Of a stretch of 64,000 nucleotides of DNA, positions 29,594 through 39,170 are shown piece by piece. Position 1 is the stretch's first letter. Every line of letters begins with the position of its first letter. This stretch comes from Cytophaga hutchinsonii ATCC 33406. Lineage in GTDB: Bacteria; Bacteroidota; Bacteroidia; Cytophagales; Cytophagaceae. The notes beneath the pieces were generated by a model. The model saw nothing but the letters and a program-made list of their open reading frames with translations. It ran no database searches and was not told the DNA's origin. The position numbers and the translations under genes are program-made. The stretch is taken from contig NC_008255.1 in the NCBI RefSeq assembly GCF_000014145.1, positions 1,613,501-1,677,500 of the forward strand, written 5' to 3'.

Positions 29594-32293
29594 TTATTTT
29601 TTGCTTTTAGTGATTTTGTAGAATAGTTTATATGTTTGAACTACTACCACCGGAATGAAACTACATGCGATTGAAACGACTACAGCTTCTGCTGGTAACA
29701 GTTCAAGACCCAGTATAAGGCGTGTATACGGGATTGCATATACCGTGATCATAATACCTGCACATAATAAAATTGCCAGCCACACAAATATATTTTTTGT
29801 TATATCGTTCAGGAACATTTTTGAACTGAAGGACGACATGTTTAATACATGGAAAAGTTGTGAAAAGGCTAATGTAAGGAATGCAGCATTGTTAGCAATT
29901 TTATGGTCTGATTCAATAATGTGATTGCAATATAACACAGAAATGATAACCGATACAGAAATAAGTAAGGAGTACAATGCAATTCTTATCCAGTCTTTAT
30001 TGGTAAGTATATTTTCTTTTGCATCCCGCGGTTGTTTTTCCATTACTTTCTCATCGCCTTTGCCTACGCCTAATGCAAGGGCAGGAAACACATCGGTTAC
30101 CATGTTCAGGAATAAAATCTGTAGCGGTAACAAGGTAGAGAGCGGTGTAATAAAACCAAGTATGGTTACAATAAAGATCTCGCTTAAATTGCAGGAGAAT
30201 AAATACACAATAAATTTTTTAATGTTGTCAAAAATTTCTCTGCCATGTGCTACTGCTTCAGCTATCGATGTAAAGGAATCATCCTTCAATACAATGCCTG
30301 CTGTTTCTTTTGCAACCTGTGTGCCGCGCAGTCCCATAGCAATACCAATGTCTGCTTTTTTCAGCGCCGGCGCATCGTTTATGCCATCACCGGTCATGGC
30401 AACAATATTTCCGGCTTTTTGAAAGGCTTCAACAATCTCCAGCTTTTGTTTTGGTGTAGTACGTGCAAAAACAGAAGTCGCAAGAATTTTCTCTCTCCAT
30501 TCATCTGTTACCGCTTCTGCCTCCGGCAGATCCTGGCCGATAATTACATGCTGTTCATTTTCATCTACCAGTCCGATTTTTTTTGCAATATTTAAGGCTG
30601 TCATCGGGTGGTCACCAGTGATCATAACAATGCGTATGCCCGCATTTCTGCAACGCAAAATAGCATCTTTAATGTCCATACGCGGCGGGTCCAGAAACCC
30701 GATCATACCTACGTGGATGAGTTCCGATAAATAATTGTCTGTATTGATATCCTGACCTTCCCGATAAGCAAACGCTATAACACGCAGTCCGTCTGCCGCC
30801 ATTTTTTCAGATTCATCCAGAATGCCTTTTTTCTGTTCATCATTCAGATCTTTAATTTCGCTGCCATATTGAATTTTGCTGCAGTTGTTTAACAGATGTT
30901 CTACCGAACCTTTAGCAGCTACAAATTTCCCGTTTGGAGAATTATGCAGCGTTCCCATAATCTTGATATCAGAATTAAAAGGCACTTCGCCAATACGTTC
31001 AAATTGCCCTTGTAAGTCTTTTGCAGATGTTCCTGAAACATTTGCCAGCAAAATCAGTGCAATGTCAATCGGGTCGCCCGCAGCAGGTTTCTGATCGTCT
31101 TTCTGTTCCTGCTGCTCAAGGGGAGCATTGTTACACAACGCACCCACCAGGCGCATTTTTTCAAAATTCTCTTTGCTCTTTTCTATCTGTTTATCCGGGT
31201 AGTTTACGGTGTTATTGTTAATCTTTACCGCTATTTTTTCTTCCGGGAAAGAAAAGGTTTCTACATAAATTTTATTTTCAGTAAGTGTGCCTGTTTTATC
31301 TGTCAGAATCACGCGTGTACCGCCAAGCGTTTCCACGGCAGAAAGTTTTTTTACGATTGCATTCCTCTTAGCCATAAGGAGCATGCCATGCGAAAGCGCA
31401 ATGGTGGCAACAATCGGAAGTCCTTCCGGGAAAGCTGCCACCGCAAGGGCTATAGAGCTTTCGAAAATCAACACCCATTCTTTGCCCTGTATCACACCTG
31501 TTGCAGCAAATATAGCAGTCATTGTCAGTGTGATCCAGATCAGTTTTTTACTTAGTACATTTATTTTTTGATCTAAGGGTGTTTGTTTATCTTCCGACTT
31601 TTCTACCAGAGACGTAATAGTACCGAGCTGTGTATGTTCGGCTATACCAGTAATAAGTGCTTTGCCGTTTCCATTCACAACCGATGTACCTTTGAAAACC
31701 ATATTGTGTTGATCTCCCAACGCAGTATTGGCTTGTAATTCCTCGGTCTTTTTTTCCGCAGGTAACGATTCACCGGTCAGAGAAGATTCATCACATTTGA
31801 GCTGGTTCGCTTCAATGATACGTCCGTCGCCCGGAACAACATCACCGGCTTCCAGCAATACAATATCTCCGGGTGTAATATTTTCAGAAGGGATCTCTTG
31901 TTTCTTTCCATCGCGGATCACATTTGTTTTGATCACGTCCATTTCTTTCAACGCATTCATTGAACTGCGTGCCTGAAGCTCCATTAAAAAACCGATGATG
32001 GCATTAACCACAATTACGACAAGGATTGCAGCAGTTTCAATAACATCTTTAAAGTATAAAGAAACAGCTGCCGCAGCAAGAAGCAGATAAACGATCGGAC
32101 TTTTAAACTGTAATAACAGCATCAGCCAGATACTTTTTTGTTTCTGAACCTGATAAATATTCTGTCCGAATTCTTTTATTCTGTTTTCTGCTTCACTGGT
32201 TGTTAAACCAGACTGGGTATTTGTTTGAAAGTCATTAATAAGTGTATCTGCCGATACGGAAAACGGATTTTCGAAGGGGTATTTAATGCTCAT
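29594..32293 (-). CDS. Cation-transporting P-type ATPase, Ca2+/SERCA-like (P2A)
   Basis: 899 residues. TGES at 174-177 (actuator), PEGLP at 289-293 in the fourth membrane helix as in Ca2+ pumps, phosphorylation-site DKTGTLT at 332-338, GDPIDIALI nucleotide domain, MITGDHPMTALNIA and MTGDGINDAPALKKADIGIA hinge. About ten membrane helices in the usual 2+2+6 arrangement, with a cytoplasmic N-terminal cation-ATPase domain. Likely exports Ca2+ (or Mn2+) from the cytoplasm. Single gene. Confidence 0.94.
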   Translation of the reverse strand: MSIKYPFENPFSVSADTLINDFQTNTQSGLTTSEAENRIKEFGQNIYQVQKQKSIWLMLLLQFKSPIVYLLLAAAAVSLYFKDVIETAAILVVIVVNAIIGFLMELQARSSMNALKEMDVIKTNVIRDGKKQEIPSENITPGDIVLLEAGDVVPGDGRIIEANQLKCDESSLTGESLPAEKKTEELQANTALGDQHNMVFKGTSVVNGNGKALITGIAEHTQLGTITSLVEKSEDKQTPLDQKINVLSKKLIWITLTMTAIFAATGVIQGKEWVLIFESSIALAVAAFPEGLPIVATIALSHGMLLMAKRNAIVKKLSAVETLGGTRVILTDKTGTLTENKIYVETFSFPEEKIAVKINNNTVNYPDKQIEKSKENFEKMRLVGALCNNAPLEQQEQKDDQKPAAGDPIDIALILLANVSGTSAKDLQGQFERIGEVPFNSDIKIMGTLHNSPNGKFVAAKGSVEHLLNNCSKIQYGSEIKDLNDEQKKGILDESEKMAADGLRVIAFAYREGQDINTDNYLSELIHVGMIGFLDPPRMDIKDAILRCRNAGIRIVMITGDHPMTALNIAKKIGLVDENEQHVIIGQDLPEAEAVTDEWREKILATSVFARTTPKQKLEIVEAFQKAGNIVAMTGDGINDAPALKKADIGIAMGLRGTQVAKETAGIVLKDDSFTSIAEAVAHGREIFDNIKKFIVYLFSCNLSEIFIVTILGFITPLSTLLPLQILFLNMVTDVFPALALGVGKGDEKVMEKQPRDAKENILTNKDWIRIALYSLLISVSVIISVLYCNHIIESDHKIANNAAFLTLAFSQLFHVLNMSSFSSKMFLNDITKNIFVWLAILLCAGIMITVYAIPYTRLILGLELLPAEAVVVSIACSFIPVVVVQTYKLFYKITKSKK

Positions 32294-32492
32294 AGCTGAA
32301 GGATTGAACAGGTTTATGTGTATAAAATAGTGCTGAAATAAGTAATCATATTAAATTTAAATTCTATAATAACTGTTACAGAAAAATCGTTTTTATTATC
32401 AAATTAACAATGTTAAAATAAAACATATTTTTAGTATTCAGGGAATTATCTGAATTGGATTGCTGTTATATATAATCTAAACCAGCTAATAC

Positions 32493-33161
32493 ATGAAAAC
32501 ATACCAGAAAGTATTAATTATAGCATTAGTAGCAATTTTATTGCCGTTTAGTAAGTCTGAAGCCCTTGTGCAGGGTGCAAAAGACGGAGAAATACCTCAA
32601 TTAAAGAAAATTGCAGGTTTGAATCCTTCTGTTTATGCATATGCACTAAAAGGCTTTAACTCCATTCAGGATTCTTTGCATAAGAAATTCAGATATCTTG
32701 CTGTGGTAGATTTCTCTAAGCCTTCAACAGAAAGAAGATTTTATCTGATTGATCTGACAGATACTTCTTTAGTGTGTACAGACTATGTATGCCATGGAAA
32801 ACATACAGGCGAAAATTTCGCAACGAGTTTTTCAAATGAAATAGAGTCAAATAAATCAAGTCTTGGTTTTTATATGTTATCAGAAACATATACAGGCCAG
32901 CATGGCTTGTCTATCCGCATGGATGGCCTTGACAAAGGTTTTAATGATAATGCACGTAAACGCGCTATCGTAATGCACACCGCGGATTATGCAGACGAAA
33001 AGTTATGTAAATCACAGGGAAGACTGGGACGTAGCCTGGGCTGTCCGGCTTTACCGGTATCGACCTTTACAACGATCGCTCCGCAGGTTGCAAACAATGC
33101 CTTGATTTTTCACTACTATCCCGATAACAATTATTTAAACACTTCAGTTTGGTTGCATTGA
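32493..33161 (+). CDS. Murein L,D-transpeptidase catalytic-domain protein
   Basis: 222 residues with a signal peptide (about MKTYQKVLIIALVAILLPFS). Catalytic region GRLGRSLGCPALPV contains the Cys of the YkuD-like L,D-transpeptidase fold, with MHTADYA supplying the upstream His. This is the shorter, YkuD-related group common in Bacteroidetes, acting on periplasmic peptidoglycan. It heads a row of three L,D-transpeptidase genes with only 22 bp to the next. Confidence 0.88.
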   Translation: MKTYQKVLIIALVAILLPFSKSEALVQGAKDGEIPQLKKIAGLNPSVYAYALKGFNSIQDSLHKKFRYLAVVDFSKPSTERRFYLIDLTDTSLVCTDYVCHGKHTGENFATSFSNEIESNKSSLGFYMLSETYTGQHGLSIRMDGLDKGFNDNARKRAIVMHTADYADEKLCKSQGRLGRSLGCPALPVSTFTTIAPQVANNALIFHYYPDNNYLNTSVWLH

Positions 33162-33183
33162 CTAAGTTTATTATCTTAGGTAT

Positions 33184-34890
33184 ATGCTTAAAAATTTAGT
33201 TATATTACTCCTAGTGGGAGGCGTTTCAGTTGCCTGCTCAAAAAAATCAACACCTGCCAAGACTACAGCTAAAGTACCTGATAAGGGAGCCGTTAAGGTT
33301 CCCGATATTATAAAAGATCCTGTTTCTGTTTTCACGAAAGATGGATTCGAATCCAACAAAGATTTCATTATACAGAAAATTCAAAAAGCAGATACGACTG
33401 GTAACGGCATTGTTGCCCGGACTTCTATTTATAATTACACCAGTCCTGTTTTTAAATTATATAAAAAAAATGCCTACCAACCTTTCTGGACAAACCAGAG
33501 CAGAGTGGAAGAAGCTATTAATGTATTAAAAGCAAGCCAATATGAAGGTTTGAATCCGCAGGATTATAATTATAAGGTAATAGAATCCACATACAATACG
33601 TATAAGGAAGACAATAAAATAGATGAGGAAGAAGCCCTCGATATCGAATTGATGCTGACAGCATCTATGTATAAATATACAAATCATTTATATTTTGGTA
33701 AACTTGATCCCGTAGCCATTTACCCGGAATGGAACTACCAGCGCCCATCAAAAGATCTCATTACCGATTCTTTACTTGTTATTTACTTCAACAAAAATAT
33801 TGATCAGATTCCTGTACGCTTCCGGCCGCAAATTGCTTTTTATGCATCGCTTCAAACGGCATTAATAAATGCGGACTCGCTGGAAGCAAACGGTTTTACA
33901 AGCAAAGAAATTCCGTATATCGGTAAAAAATTAGTAAAGGGCGATACCTCTTTTGTTATATTGGAAGTGAAAAAGCGCTTACAGGCAACAACCGAATATA
34001 GTTTTAATGAGCTTAATAATGTTTTTGATGAACAGCTGTTTCAATCAGTAAAGATTTTTCAGGAACACGTAGGATTGCATGGTACGGGTGTTATTGACAA
34101 AACAACATTGGCTAAATTAAACTATACGCCTGCACAGATCCGTAATACGATACGTGCTAATATGGAGCGCTGCCGGTGGTTTTCAAATGAGCTACCGAAT
34201 GAGTATATTTTAGTTAACATTCCGGATTATACCTTGTCACATTTTAAAAATGGAAAAGTAATTTATAATGAAACGGTTATTGTTGGAAAGCAACTCAATC
34301 AGACGCCTGTTTTTCAGGCAACAATTTCAAATGTAGAATTTAATCCTTACTGGACAGTGCCCAGATCAATTGCTGTTAAAGAAATTCTTCCATCCTTAAA
34401 AAAAGATCCACAATATTTAGAAAAACATAACATGTTTTTAATGGAAGGAGATAAAGAAATTGCATCTCCGCCTTCTTTTGCCGGGTATTCAGACAGCTAT
34501 TTTCCGTTTACAATAAAAGAAAAACCCGGTCCTAAAAACTCATTGGGTCAGGTAAAGTTTTCATTCCCCAACCCGTATTCTATTTACATGCACGATACGC
34601 CTGCAAAATATCTGTTTGATAATGATGTGCGCTCATACAGTCATGGCTGCATCCGTCTGCATAATCCCTTAAAGTTTGCAGATCATTTATTGTCGCAGCA
34701 GGGAGTAACAGAGAAACGCATTGATGAAATTGTTCAATCGGAAAAAAATTATGTTATGGCGCTGGAAACAAAAATGCCGATCATGATCAGTTATTTTACC
34801 TGCTATACAAAAAAAGGAGATAACCGCCTGTATTTTTTTTATGATGTATATGACAGTGATAAGAAAATTATTGAAGGTCTGAAAAAATAA
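33184..34890 (+). CDS. L,D-transpeptidase, YcbB/LdtD-like, lipoprotein
   Basis: 568 residues. N-terminal lipobox region GGVSVACSKKS suggests lipid anchoring. Domain order: a scaffold region (NAYQPFWTNQSRVEEAI, EGLNPQDYNY), a peptidoglycan-binding domain (FDEQLFQSVKIFQEHVGLHG), then the YkuD catalytic domain with FNPYWTVPRSIAVKEILP and the active site SYSHGCIRLHNPLKF (Cys about residue 489). It forms 3-3 crosslinks in peptidoglycan. Downstream neighbour is a close paralogue, so the pair arose by tandem duplication. Confidence 0.93.
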   Translation: MLKNLVILLLVGGVSVACSKKSTPAKTTAKVPDKGAVKVPDIIKDPVSVFTKDGFESNKDFIIQKIQKADTTGNGIVARTSIYNYTSPVFKLYKKNAYQPFWTNQSRVEEAINVLKASQYEGLNPQDYNYKVIESTYNTYKEDNKIDEEEALDIELMLTASMYKYTNHLYFGKLDPVAIYPEWNYQRPSKDLITDSLLVIYFNKNIDQIPVRFRPQIAFYASLQTALINADSLEANGFTSKEIPYIGKKLVKGDTSFVILEVKKRLQATTEYSFNELNNVFDEQLFQSVKIFQEHVGLHGTGVIDKTTLAKLNYTPAQIRNTIRANMERCRWFSNELPNEYILVNIPDYTLSHFKNGKVIYNETVIVGKQLNQTPVFQATISNVEFNPYWTVPRSIAVKEILPSLKKDPQYLEKHNMFLMEGDKEIASPPSFAGYSDSYFPFTIKEKPGPKNSLGQVKFSFPNPYSIYMHDTPAKYLFDNDVRSYSHGCIRLHNPLKFADHLLSQQGVTEKRIDEIVQSEKNYVMALETKMPIMISYFTCYTKKGDNRLYFFYDVYDSDKKIIEGLKK

Positions 34891-34920
34891 TGCTTTCGTT
34901 GATTTGTTAAAAAATCTGTT

Positions 34921-34970
34921 AAAATGCTATATTGTTGTGTGAATATACATCACCTATGATATAGCATTTT
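34921..34970. promoter_or_regulatory. 12-bp inverted repeat immediately before the third L,D-transpeptidase start codon
   Basis: AAAATGCTATAT at 34921-34932 is the exact inverse of ATATAGCATTTT at 34959-34970, 26 nt apart, and the right arm ends at the base before the ATG at 34971. In RNA this would be a hairpin sitting on the translation-initiation region; in DNA it could be a protein operator. No T tract follows, so it is not an ordinary terminator. Confidence 0.5.
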
Positions 34971-36647
34971 ATGAAATATTCTAACCGCATTTTTTTTAGT
35001 GTCATTTTTTTACTGATTATCAGTACATCCTGTTCTAAGAGCGGGAGAGATGAAATAAAAACAGCTACACCCATCCAGATACCGCCAGATGTATTTGATT
35101 CTGTACGTGCGCAGGTTCAGGATAAATTTTTACATGTTTTTTCCGGAGACGATTTATTTCTGTTTCGTGGAGATACACTAACCAGGACAGATTCCCTGGC
35201 AGATTTATATGCACGCAATAACTATACACCATTTTGGTTATATAAAGAACGCATAGAAGACGTGTTGCATATTTTTAAAAATTCTACTTCAGATGGATTA
35301 AATCCGGAAGATTATGAATATACAGCATTGCAAAGACAATATGCCGATTGTCTGAAAGATCCTATTACAGTAACGGAAGCGATGAGCCTTGAAATAGTTA
35401 TTTCCCGTTCAGTATTGTTATATGTAAAACATCTCTATAATGGTAAGGTAGATCCGGTAAGTGTTTTTCCGGAATGGAATTACCAGCGTTCGGCTTCAGA
35501 GATTATTTCTGACTCCATGCTTGTCCGTTATTTTACCGGTAATCTGGATTCATTGCCAGCTATTTTACGGCCGCATTATGATATCTATGAATCACTAAGA
35601 AGAACACTCAGGCTTGTTGATAGTCTGGGTTCTCAGGCTATCTATAATCAGAAGCTTCCATACCTTGACCGCACGCTTACCCTGGGGGATACCTGTTATA
35701 TTATTTCATCTGTAAAAAGACGGTTACAATCTACTTCTGAATACAATTTTGATTCACTGAATAATACCTTTGATGAACAGCTGCAGGAATCTATCCGGAT
35801 TTTTCAGACCCATGTAGGACTGCACGCTTCCGGGAAAATCGATAAGAAAACAATCGACAAACTGAATTTTACTGCTGCAGAAGTAAGGGGCGCGATCCTC
35901 GTAAACATGGAACGTTTCAGATGGCTGCCAAATGATCTTCCCAAAGAATTTATTCTGGTGAATATTGCCGATTATACGCTTCGTCATTTTATAGATAAGA
36001 ATGTAGTATATACGGAATCGGTTATTGTAGGAAGAGAATATACCTCAACACCTGTGTTTGAAGCGATGATGACATACATCGAATTCAATCCGTACTGGAC
36101 AGTGCCACGCTCCATTGCTGTAAAAGAAATTCTGCCTTCTCTAAAAAGAAATCCGAATTATCTGCAGTCACATAATATGGATCTGTTCAGAGGGAATGCA
36201 CAAGTAGCCATACCAAGTTCATTCAGTAATTATACCGCCGGTAATTTTCCATTTACCATAAAAGAAAATCCCGGACCTAAAAATTCACTTGGCCAGGTAA
36301 AGCTGATGTTTCCGAATCCATATTCTATCTACCTGCATGATACGCCTGGTAAGTATTTATTTGAGCAGGAAGAGCGCTCTTTCAGCCATGGGTGTATCCG
36401 GTTAAAGGATCCGCTGAAATTTGCGCTGCACATTCTTTCAAAGCAGGGTGTTACACAAGCTGATATTGATAAGATAATCCGTAATAAAAAGAATTATGTG
36501 ATTCCGTTAAAAGAAAAAATACCGGTCATGCTTACCTATTTTACCTGTTATTCGAAACGGGGAGACATACATTTATATTTCTTTAAAGATATTTACGGCA
36601 AGGATAAAAAAATCCTGGAAGCATTACAAAATAGTACTTCAAAATAA
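34971..36647 (+). CDS. L,D-transpeptidase, YcbB/LdtD-like, lipoprotein (paralogue)
   Basis: 558 residues, same layout as the preceding gene: lipobox LLIISTSCSKSG, scaffold region with NNYTPFWLYKERIEDVLH and DGLNPEDYEY, peptidoglycan-binding segment DEQLQESIRIFQTHVGLHA, and catalytic SFSHGCIRLKDPLKF (Cys about residue 474). Shared blocks such as NPYWTVPRSIAVKEILPSLK are nearly identical to its neighbour. The N-terminal third differs most, so the two enzymes may act on different muropeptides or at different times. Confidence 0.93.
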   Translation: MKYSNRIFFSVIFLLIISTSCSKSGRDEIKTATPIQIPPDVFDSVRAQVQDKFLHVFSGDDLFLFRGDTLTRTDSLADLYARNNYTPFWLYKERIEDVLHIFKNSTSDGLNPEDYEYTALQRQYADCLKDPITVTEAMSLEIVISRSVLLYVKHLYNGKVDPVSVFPEWNYQRSASEIISDSMLVRYFTGNLDSLPAILRPHYDIYESLRRTLRLVDSLGSQAIYNQKLPYLDRTLTLGDTCYIISSVKRRLQSTSEYNFDSLNNTFDEQLQESIRIFQTHVGLHASGKIDKKTIDKLNFTAAEVRGAILVNMERFRWLPNDLPKEFILVNIADYTLRHFIDKNVVYTESVIVGREYTSTPVFEAMMTYIEFNPYWTVPRSIAVKEILPSLKRNPNYLQSHNMDLFRGNAQVAIPSSFSNYTAGNFPFTIKENPGPKNSLGQVKLMFPNPYSIYLHDTPGKYLFEQEERSFSHGCIRLKDPLKFALHILSKQGVTQADIDKIIRNKKNYVIPLKEKIPVMLTYFTCYSKRGDIHLYFFKDIYGKDKKILEALQNSTSK

Positions 36648-36678
36648 AATTGCATGGCATTCACTAATCGTTTCGTCT

Positions 36679-36969
36679 TTAGGATTTGAAAGACAAGCCC
36701 GCCTTTTTTAAGGCATCTATAAGTTTAGGTAATGAGGCAGGTCCCATGCCATGCAGCGATAGAATTTCTTCCTGTGTATGTGCTGCCAATTGCTTTTCTG
36801 TTTTTACTCCGATTGATTCTAATGCTCTTCTGGCAGGAGCGCCTAATGTTGATAGAAATACTTCACTTGGTTATTTCGCCGCTTCGCAAACCGGACAAGC
36901 AGGGCACTCAGTACTTTTATAATACTGATGTCCGTTTTTACATGTCCGTAGTAGTTTCTTTTGCTGCAC
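36679..36969 (-). pseudogene. RpoA C-terminal-domain-like small protein interrupted by one in-frame stop
   Basis: From a GTG at 36967-36969 the frame reads QKKLLRTCKNGHQYYKS, then CPACPVCEAAK, a TAA (complement of 36871-36873), and continues without shift as PSEVFLSTLGAPARRALES ... EEILSLHGMGPASLPKLI to the stop at 36679. The second half is the helix-hairpin-helix fold of the RNA polymerase alpha C-terminal domain; the first half is a Cys4 zinc-ribbon. In Bacteroidetes the two halves normally form one protein of about 90-95 residues (from memory of the family), so the TAA is most likely a nonsense mutation. Readthrough or a sequencing error cannot be excluded. Confidence 0.75.
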
Positions 36970-36977
36970 GTTAATAA

Positions 36978-37391
36978 TTATTTATTCATTTTACTGAAAT
37001 TCATGTACAGTACATTCCATCTGTGTCCATCCAGATCAGAGAATGCACAACCATACATCCATCCTTCAAATTCTGCAGGCCTTGAAAATACTATACCTCC
37101 GGCTTTTTCAACTTTTACAGCGATATCACGAACTTCCTGTTCGCTTTCCGCATCAAATGAAAATAATACTTCCGAAGATATTTTCGTATCGGTTAAATCA
37201 TGCTGCACGATTTGTTTGAATAAATTTTCTTCAAACAACATTAATATAATGTTTTTGTTTCCGATTTTTATAGCCGCAGATTTTTCAGTGTTGCCCTGAC
37301 CTTCATTCAATGAAAAACCAATAGCGGTAAAAAAATCACGTGATTTAATAACGTTTTTAACCGGAAGGTTGATCCATAAATCCTTTGTCAT
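36978..37391 (-). CDS. VOC family protein (glyoxalase/bleomycin-resistance fold)
   Basis: 137 residues. The N-terminal half (LWINLPVKNVIKSRDFFTAI) and the C-terminal half (FSDLDGHRWNVLYMNF) are the two beta-alpha-beta-beta-beta units of the vicinal-oxygen-chelate fold; the sequence resembles the YaeR/lactoylglutathione-lyase-like branch. Metal ligands and substrate cannot be assigned with confidence. Immediately upstream of the RpoA-CTD-like pseudogene on the same strand. Confidence 0.88.
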   Translation of the reverse strand: MTKDLWINLPVKNVIKSRDFFTAIGFSLNEGQGNTEKSAAIKIGNKNIILMLFEENLFKQIVQHDLTDTKISSEVLFSFDAESEQEVRDIAVKVEKAGGIVFSRPAEFEGWMYGCAFSDLDGHRWNVLYMNFSKMNK

Positions 37392-37517
37392 ACGTATTAT
37401 AGTTGGTTTGTATTGTAAGATAAAATTTTATCTTCAAAGGTAATAGAATACAAGTGATTTAATATTAGCAAAAACGACAATATAGGCGGGTATATACGAC
37501 AAGTGATTTTTCTGTTG

Positions 37518-38200
37518 TTAATGCAGCCAGGAATCAACTTTTTGAGATGTCCACTTGTTATTTTTAAATTGATACAACAATACATCTCCGCTTCCGCAAA
37601 GTCCTGGACATAATGATTGGATGCATATAAATGCTTTCTTTTTATCTTTTGAAAAATAAGGCAAAGAGAAAGTGTACCAGTTATTTTTATTAGTAAGACT
37701 AAAACCTGTTTTCTGATTGTTCCATTTTAAATTATGCAGTCTGCTTTTTTCAGCCATCATGTATGTTATATCACTTTTTTTTAGACACGCATGATTTGGA
37801 AGTAATGTTAAGGTATTCAAAATTAACTGAGCTGATATGTTAACGGATACGGATGAATCTGTATTGTAAATTAGTTTAGTGGAATCAACACCGGATGGGT
37901 TCTGATCATACGGGTTTGTTTGAGGTGGAGTTATAATAAACCTTGATAGATATACTTCATCACTTTCAACATATAAACAATTTTTAACTTCTTGAGATAG
38001 GCCATAACTGTATTGTAGTTTTTGATCTGCTAGTACCATTTTTAAGAAATCATACAGATATTGATTTGTGTCGGGTAAGGTACTGATTGTATGTATGGCG
38101 CTTGAATCAGGTTGTTGTTCTGTAACGGAAGATTTTGTTTTTCTACACATCCATAAAAGAATGCATTGATATAAAAAATAATCAGAATATTTTTTTTCAT
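37518..38200 (-). pseudogene. Hypothetical lipoprotein with frameshifted signal peptide
   Basis: The long frame running to 37518 can be opened at an ATG at 38234, but that gives a poor N-terminus and overlaps the upstream gene. The other frame has an ATG at 38198-38200 giving MKKNILIIFYINAFFYGCVE, a textbook lipoprotein signal with lipobox FYGC, but it runs to a stop soon after. Adding one A to the five-A run near 38137-38141 joins it smoothly to the long frame (GCVEKTKSSVTEQQ). So either a one-base deletion inactivated the gene or the run is a phase-variation or sequencing site. The mature part (about 210 residues) is not recognised. Confidence 0.65.
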
Positions 38201-38220
38201 ATAAAACACAATAATAAAAA

Positions 38221-38811
38221 TTATCGAATGCCATTGATTAACCAGGTATTGTTTATCTTTTTCATATAAACAAGTAAAGAACTGTAATACGAATACGTTT
38301 TGTCTTTGGAAATATAACTACCCAACATTATTGTTACTACGGCATTTTCCTGGGTAATAAACCGGATAGATTTTACTGCCGTTACATCCGGTGCTTCCTG
38401 TGTATGGAGCCACTTGTAGACATTTTCAAAGTCGCAGTTTATTGCCTCAAACTGATCTAAGTCTGTATATGCAATAAAATCCTGATACTTAATTTTGGAC
38501 AGGTTAGAAATACATGGCTGATACGCGTTTTTTTCCACATTAAGCAAAGAGTCAGAAAAATGATGTTGCTTAAGATTGCTGATATAACCTGAAAAATCTA
38601 AGGTGGTAGTTCCGTTTGGCGCTTGAATAAATGCTGGCTTATACGCAGAAAATGAACGCCCTTTTATTGAATTTAAATACCAATCAAAGAACGATGTTGC
38701 AACGGAACATGTTTCGATTGAATCTTTTTGTGTATGGGTTTCTGCGTATGAATGTATTGAAAAAACTGTTGTAAGAATTGAAAAAATAATTGTTATGAAT
38801 GTGTTTTTCAT
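38221..38811 (-). CDS. Hypothetical secreted protein
   Basis: 196 residues with a signal peptide (MKNTFITIIFSILTTVFSIH, then SYAE). The remainder resembles small alpha+beta NTF2-like/DUF3828 proteins, with SFFDWYLNSIKGRSFSAYKP near the N-terminus and VTIMLGSY...NNTWLINGIR at the C-terminus, typical of that fold; the assignment is tentative. Upstream of the frameshifted lipoprotein by 20 bp; possibly an operon. Confidence 0.65.
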   Translation of the reverse strand: MKNTFITIIFSILTTVFSIHSYAETHTQKDSIETCSVATSFFDWYLNSIKGRSFSAYKPAFIQAPNGTTTLDFSGYISNLKQHHFSDSLLNVEKNAYQPCISNLSKIKYQDFIAYTDLDQFEAINCDFENVYKWLHTQEAPDVTAVKSIRFITQENAVVTIMLGSYISKDKTYSYYSSLLVYMKKINNTWLINGIR

Positions 38812-38851
38812 ATGGGACAGTATGTAAATATATAGAACAATGGATAATACC

Positions 38852-39170
38852 TTATTTCTTTTTATTCAGTAACGTTTCCAGGTTTTTAAGTTTTGTTTTC
38901 CAGAATCCATCAAAATTACTGATCCATTCCTGCAGATGAGTAAAACCGTCCTGATTCAGTATACAAACTCTTTCTCTGCCAATATCTTCAATACTGATAA
39001 AGCCTGCCGCATACAAGGCTTTTACATGCCTGGATACAGCGCAGGCCTGCTTATGTCAAATTTTTCTGCCAACGGTTAATGGATAAATTCTTTTCAGTAA
39101 GTAATTCAAGCATGTACCTTCTGTTCGGGTCAGCGATTACCTGAAAAATATCAGGTGTCTATTGGGTCAT
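38852..39170 (-). pseudogene. ArsR-family transcriptional regulator, multiply disrupted
   Basis: The ATG at 39168-39170 begins MTQ, then TAG, then TPDIFQVIADPNRRYMLELL, the start of an ArsR winged-helix protein. After NLSIN the frame shifts (LAEKFDISRPA is found one frame away), then shifts again (VSRHVKALYAAGFISIEDIG in a third frame) and ends LLNKKK stop at 38852. Three independent lesions (a stop at codon 4 and two frameshifts around 39071 and 39038) show advanced decay. Its start overlaps the 3' end of the AHSA1 remnant, the standard gene pair in which this ArsR type regulates the SRPBCC partner. Confidence 0.85.

Noticed and set aside
36686-36922. Plus-strand frame of 78 codons
   Set aside because: It is the antisense of the RpoA-CTD-like pseudogene on the minus strand, whose translation matches a real family.
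37397-37585. Minus-strand 62-codon frame overlapping the lipoprotein 3' end
   Set aside because: Overlaps a better-supported frame and has no recognisable features.
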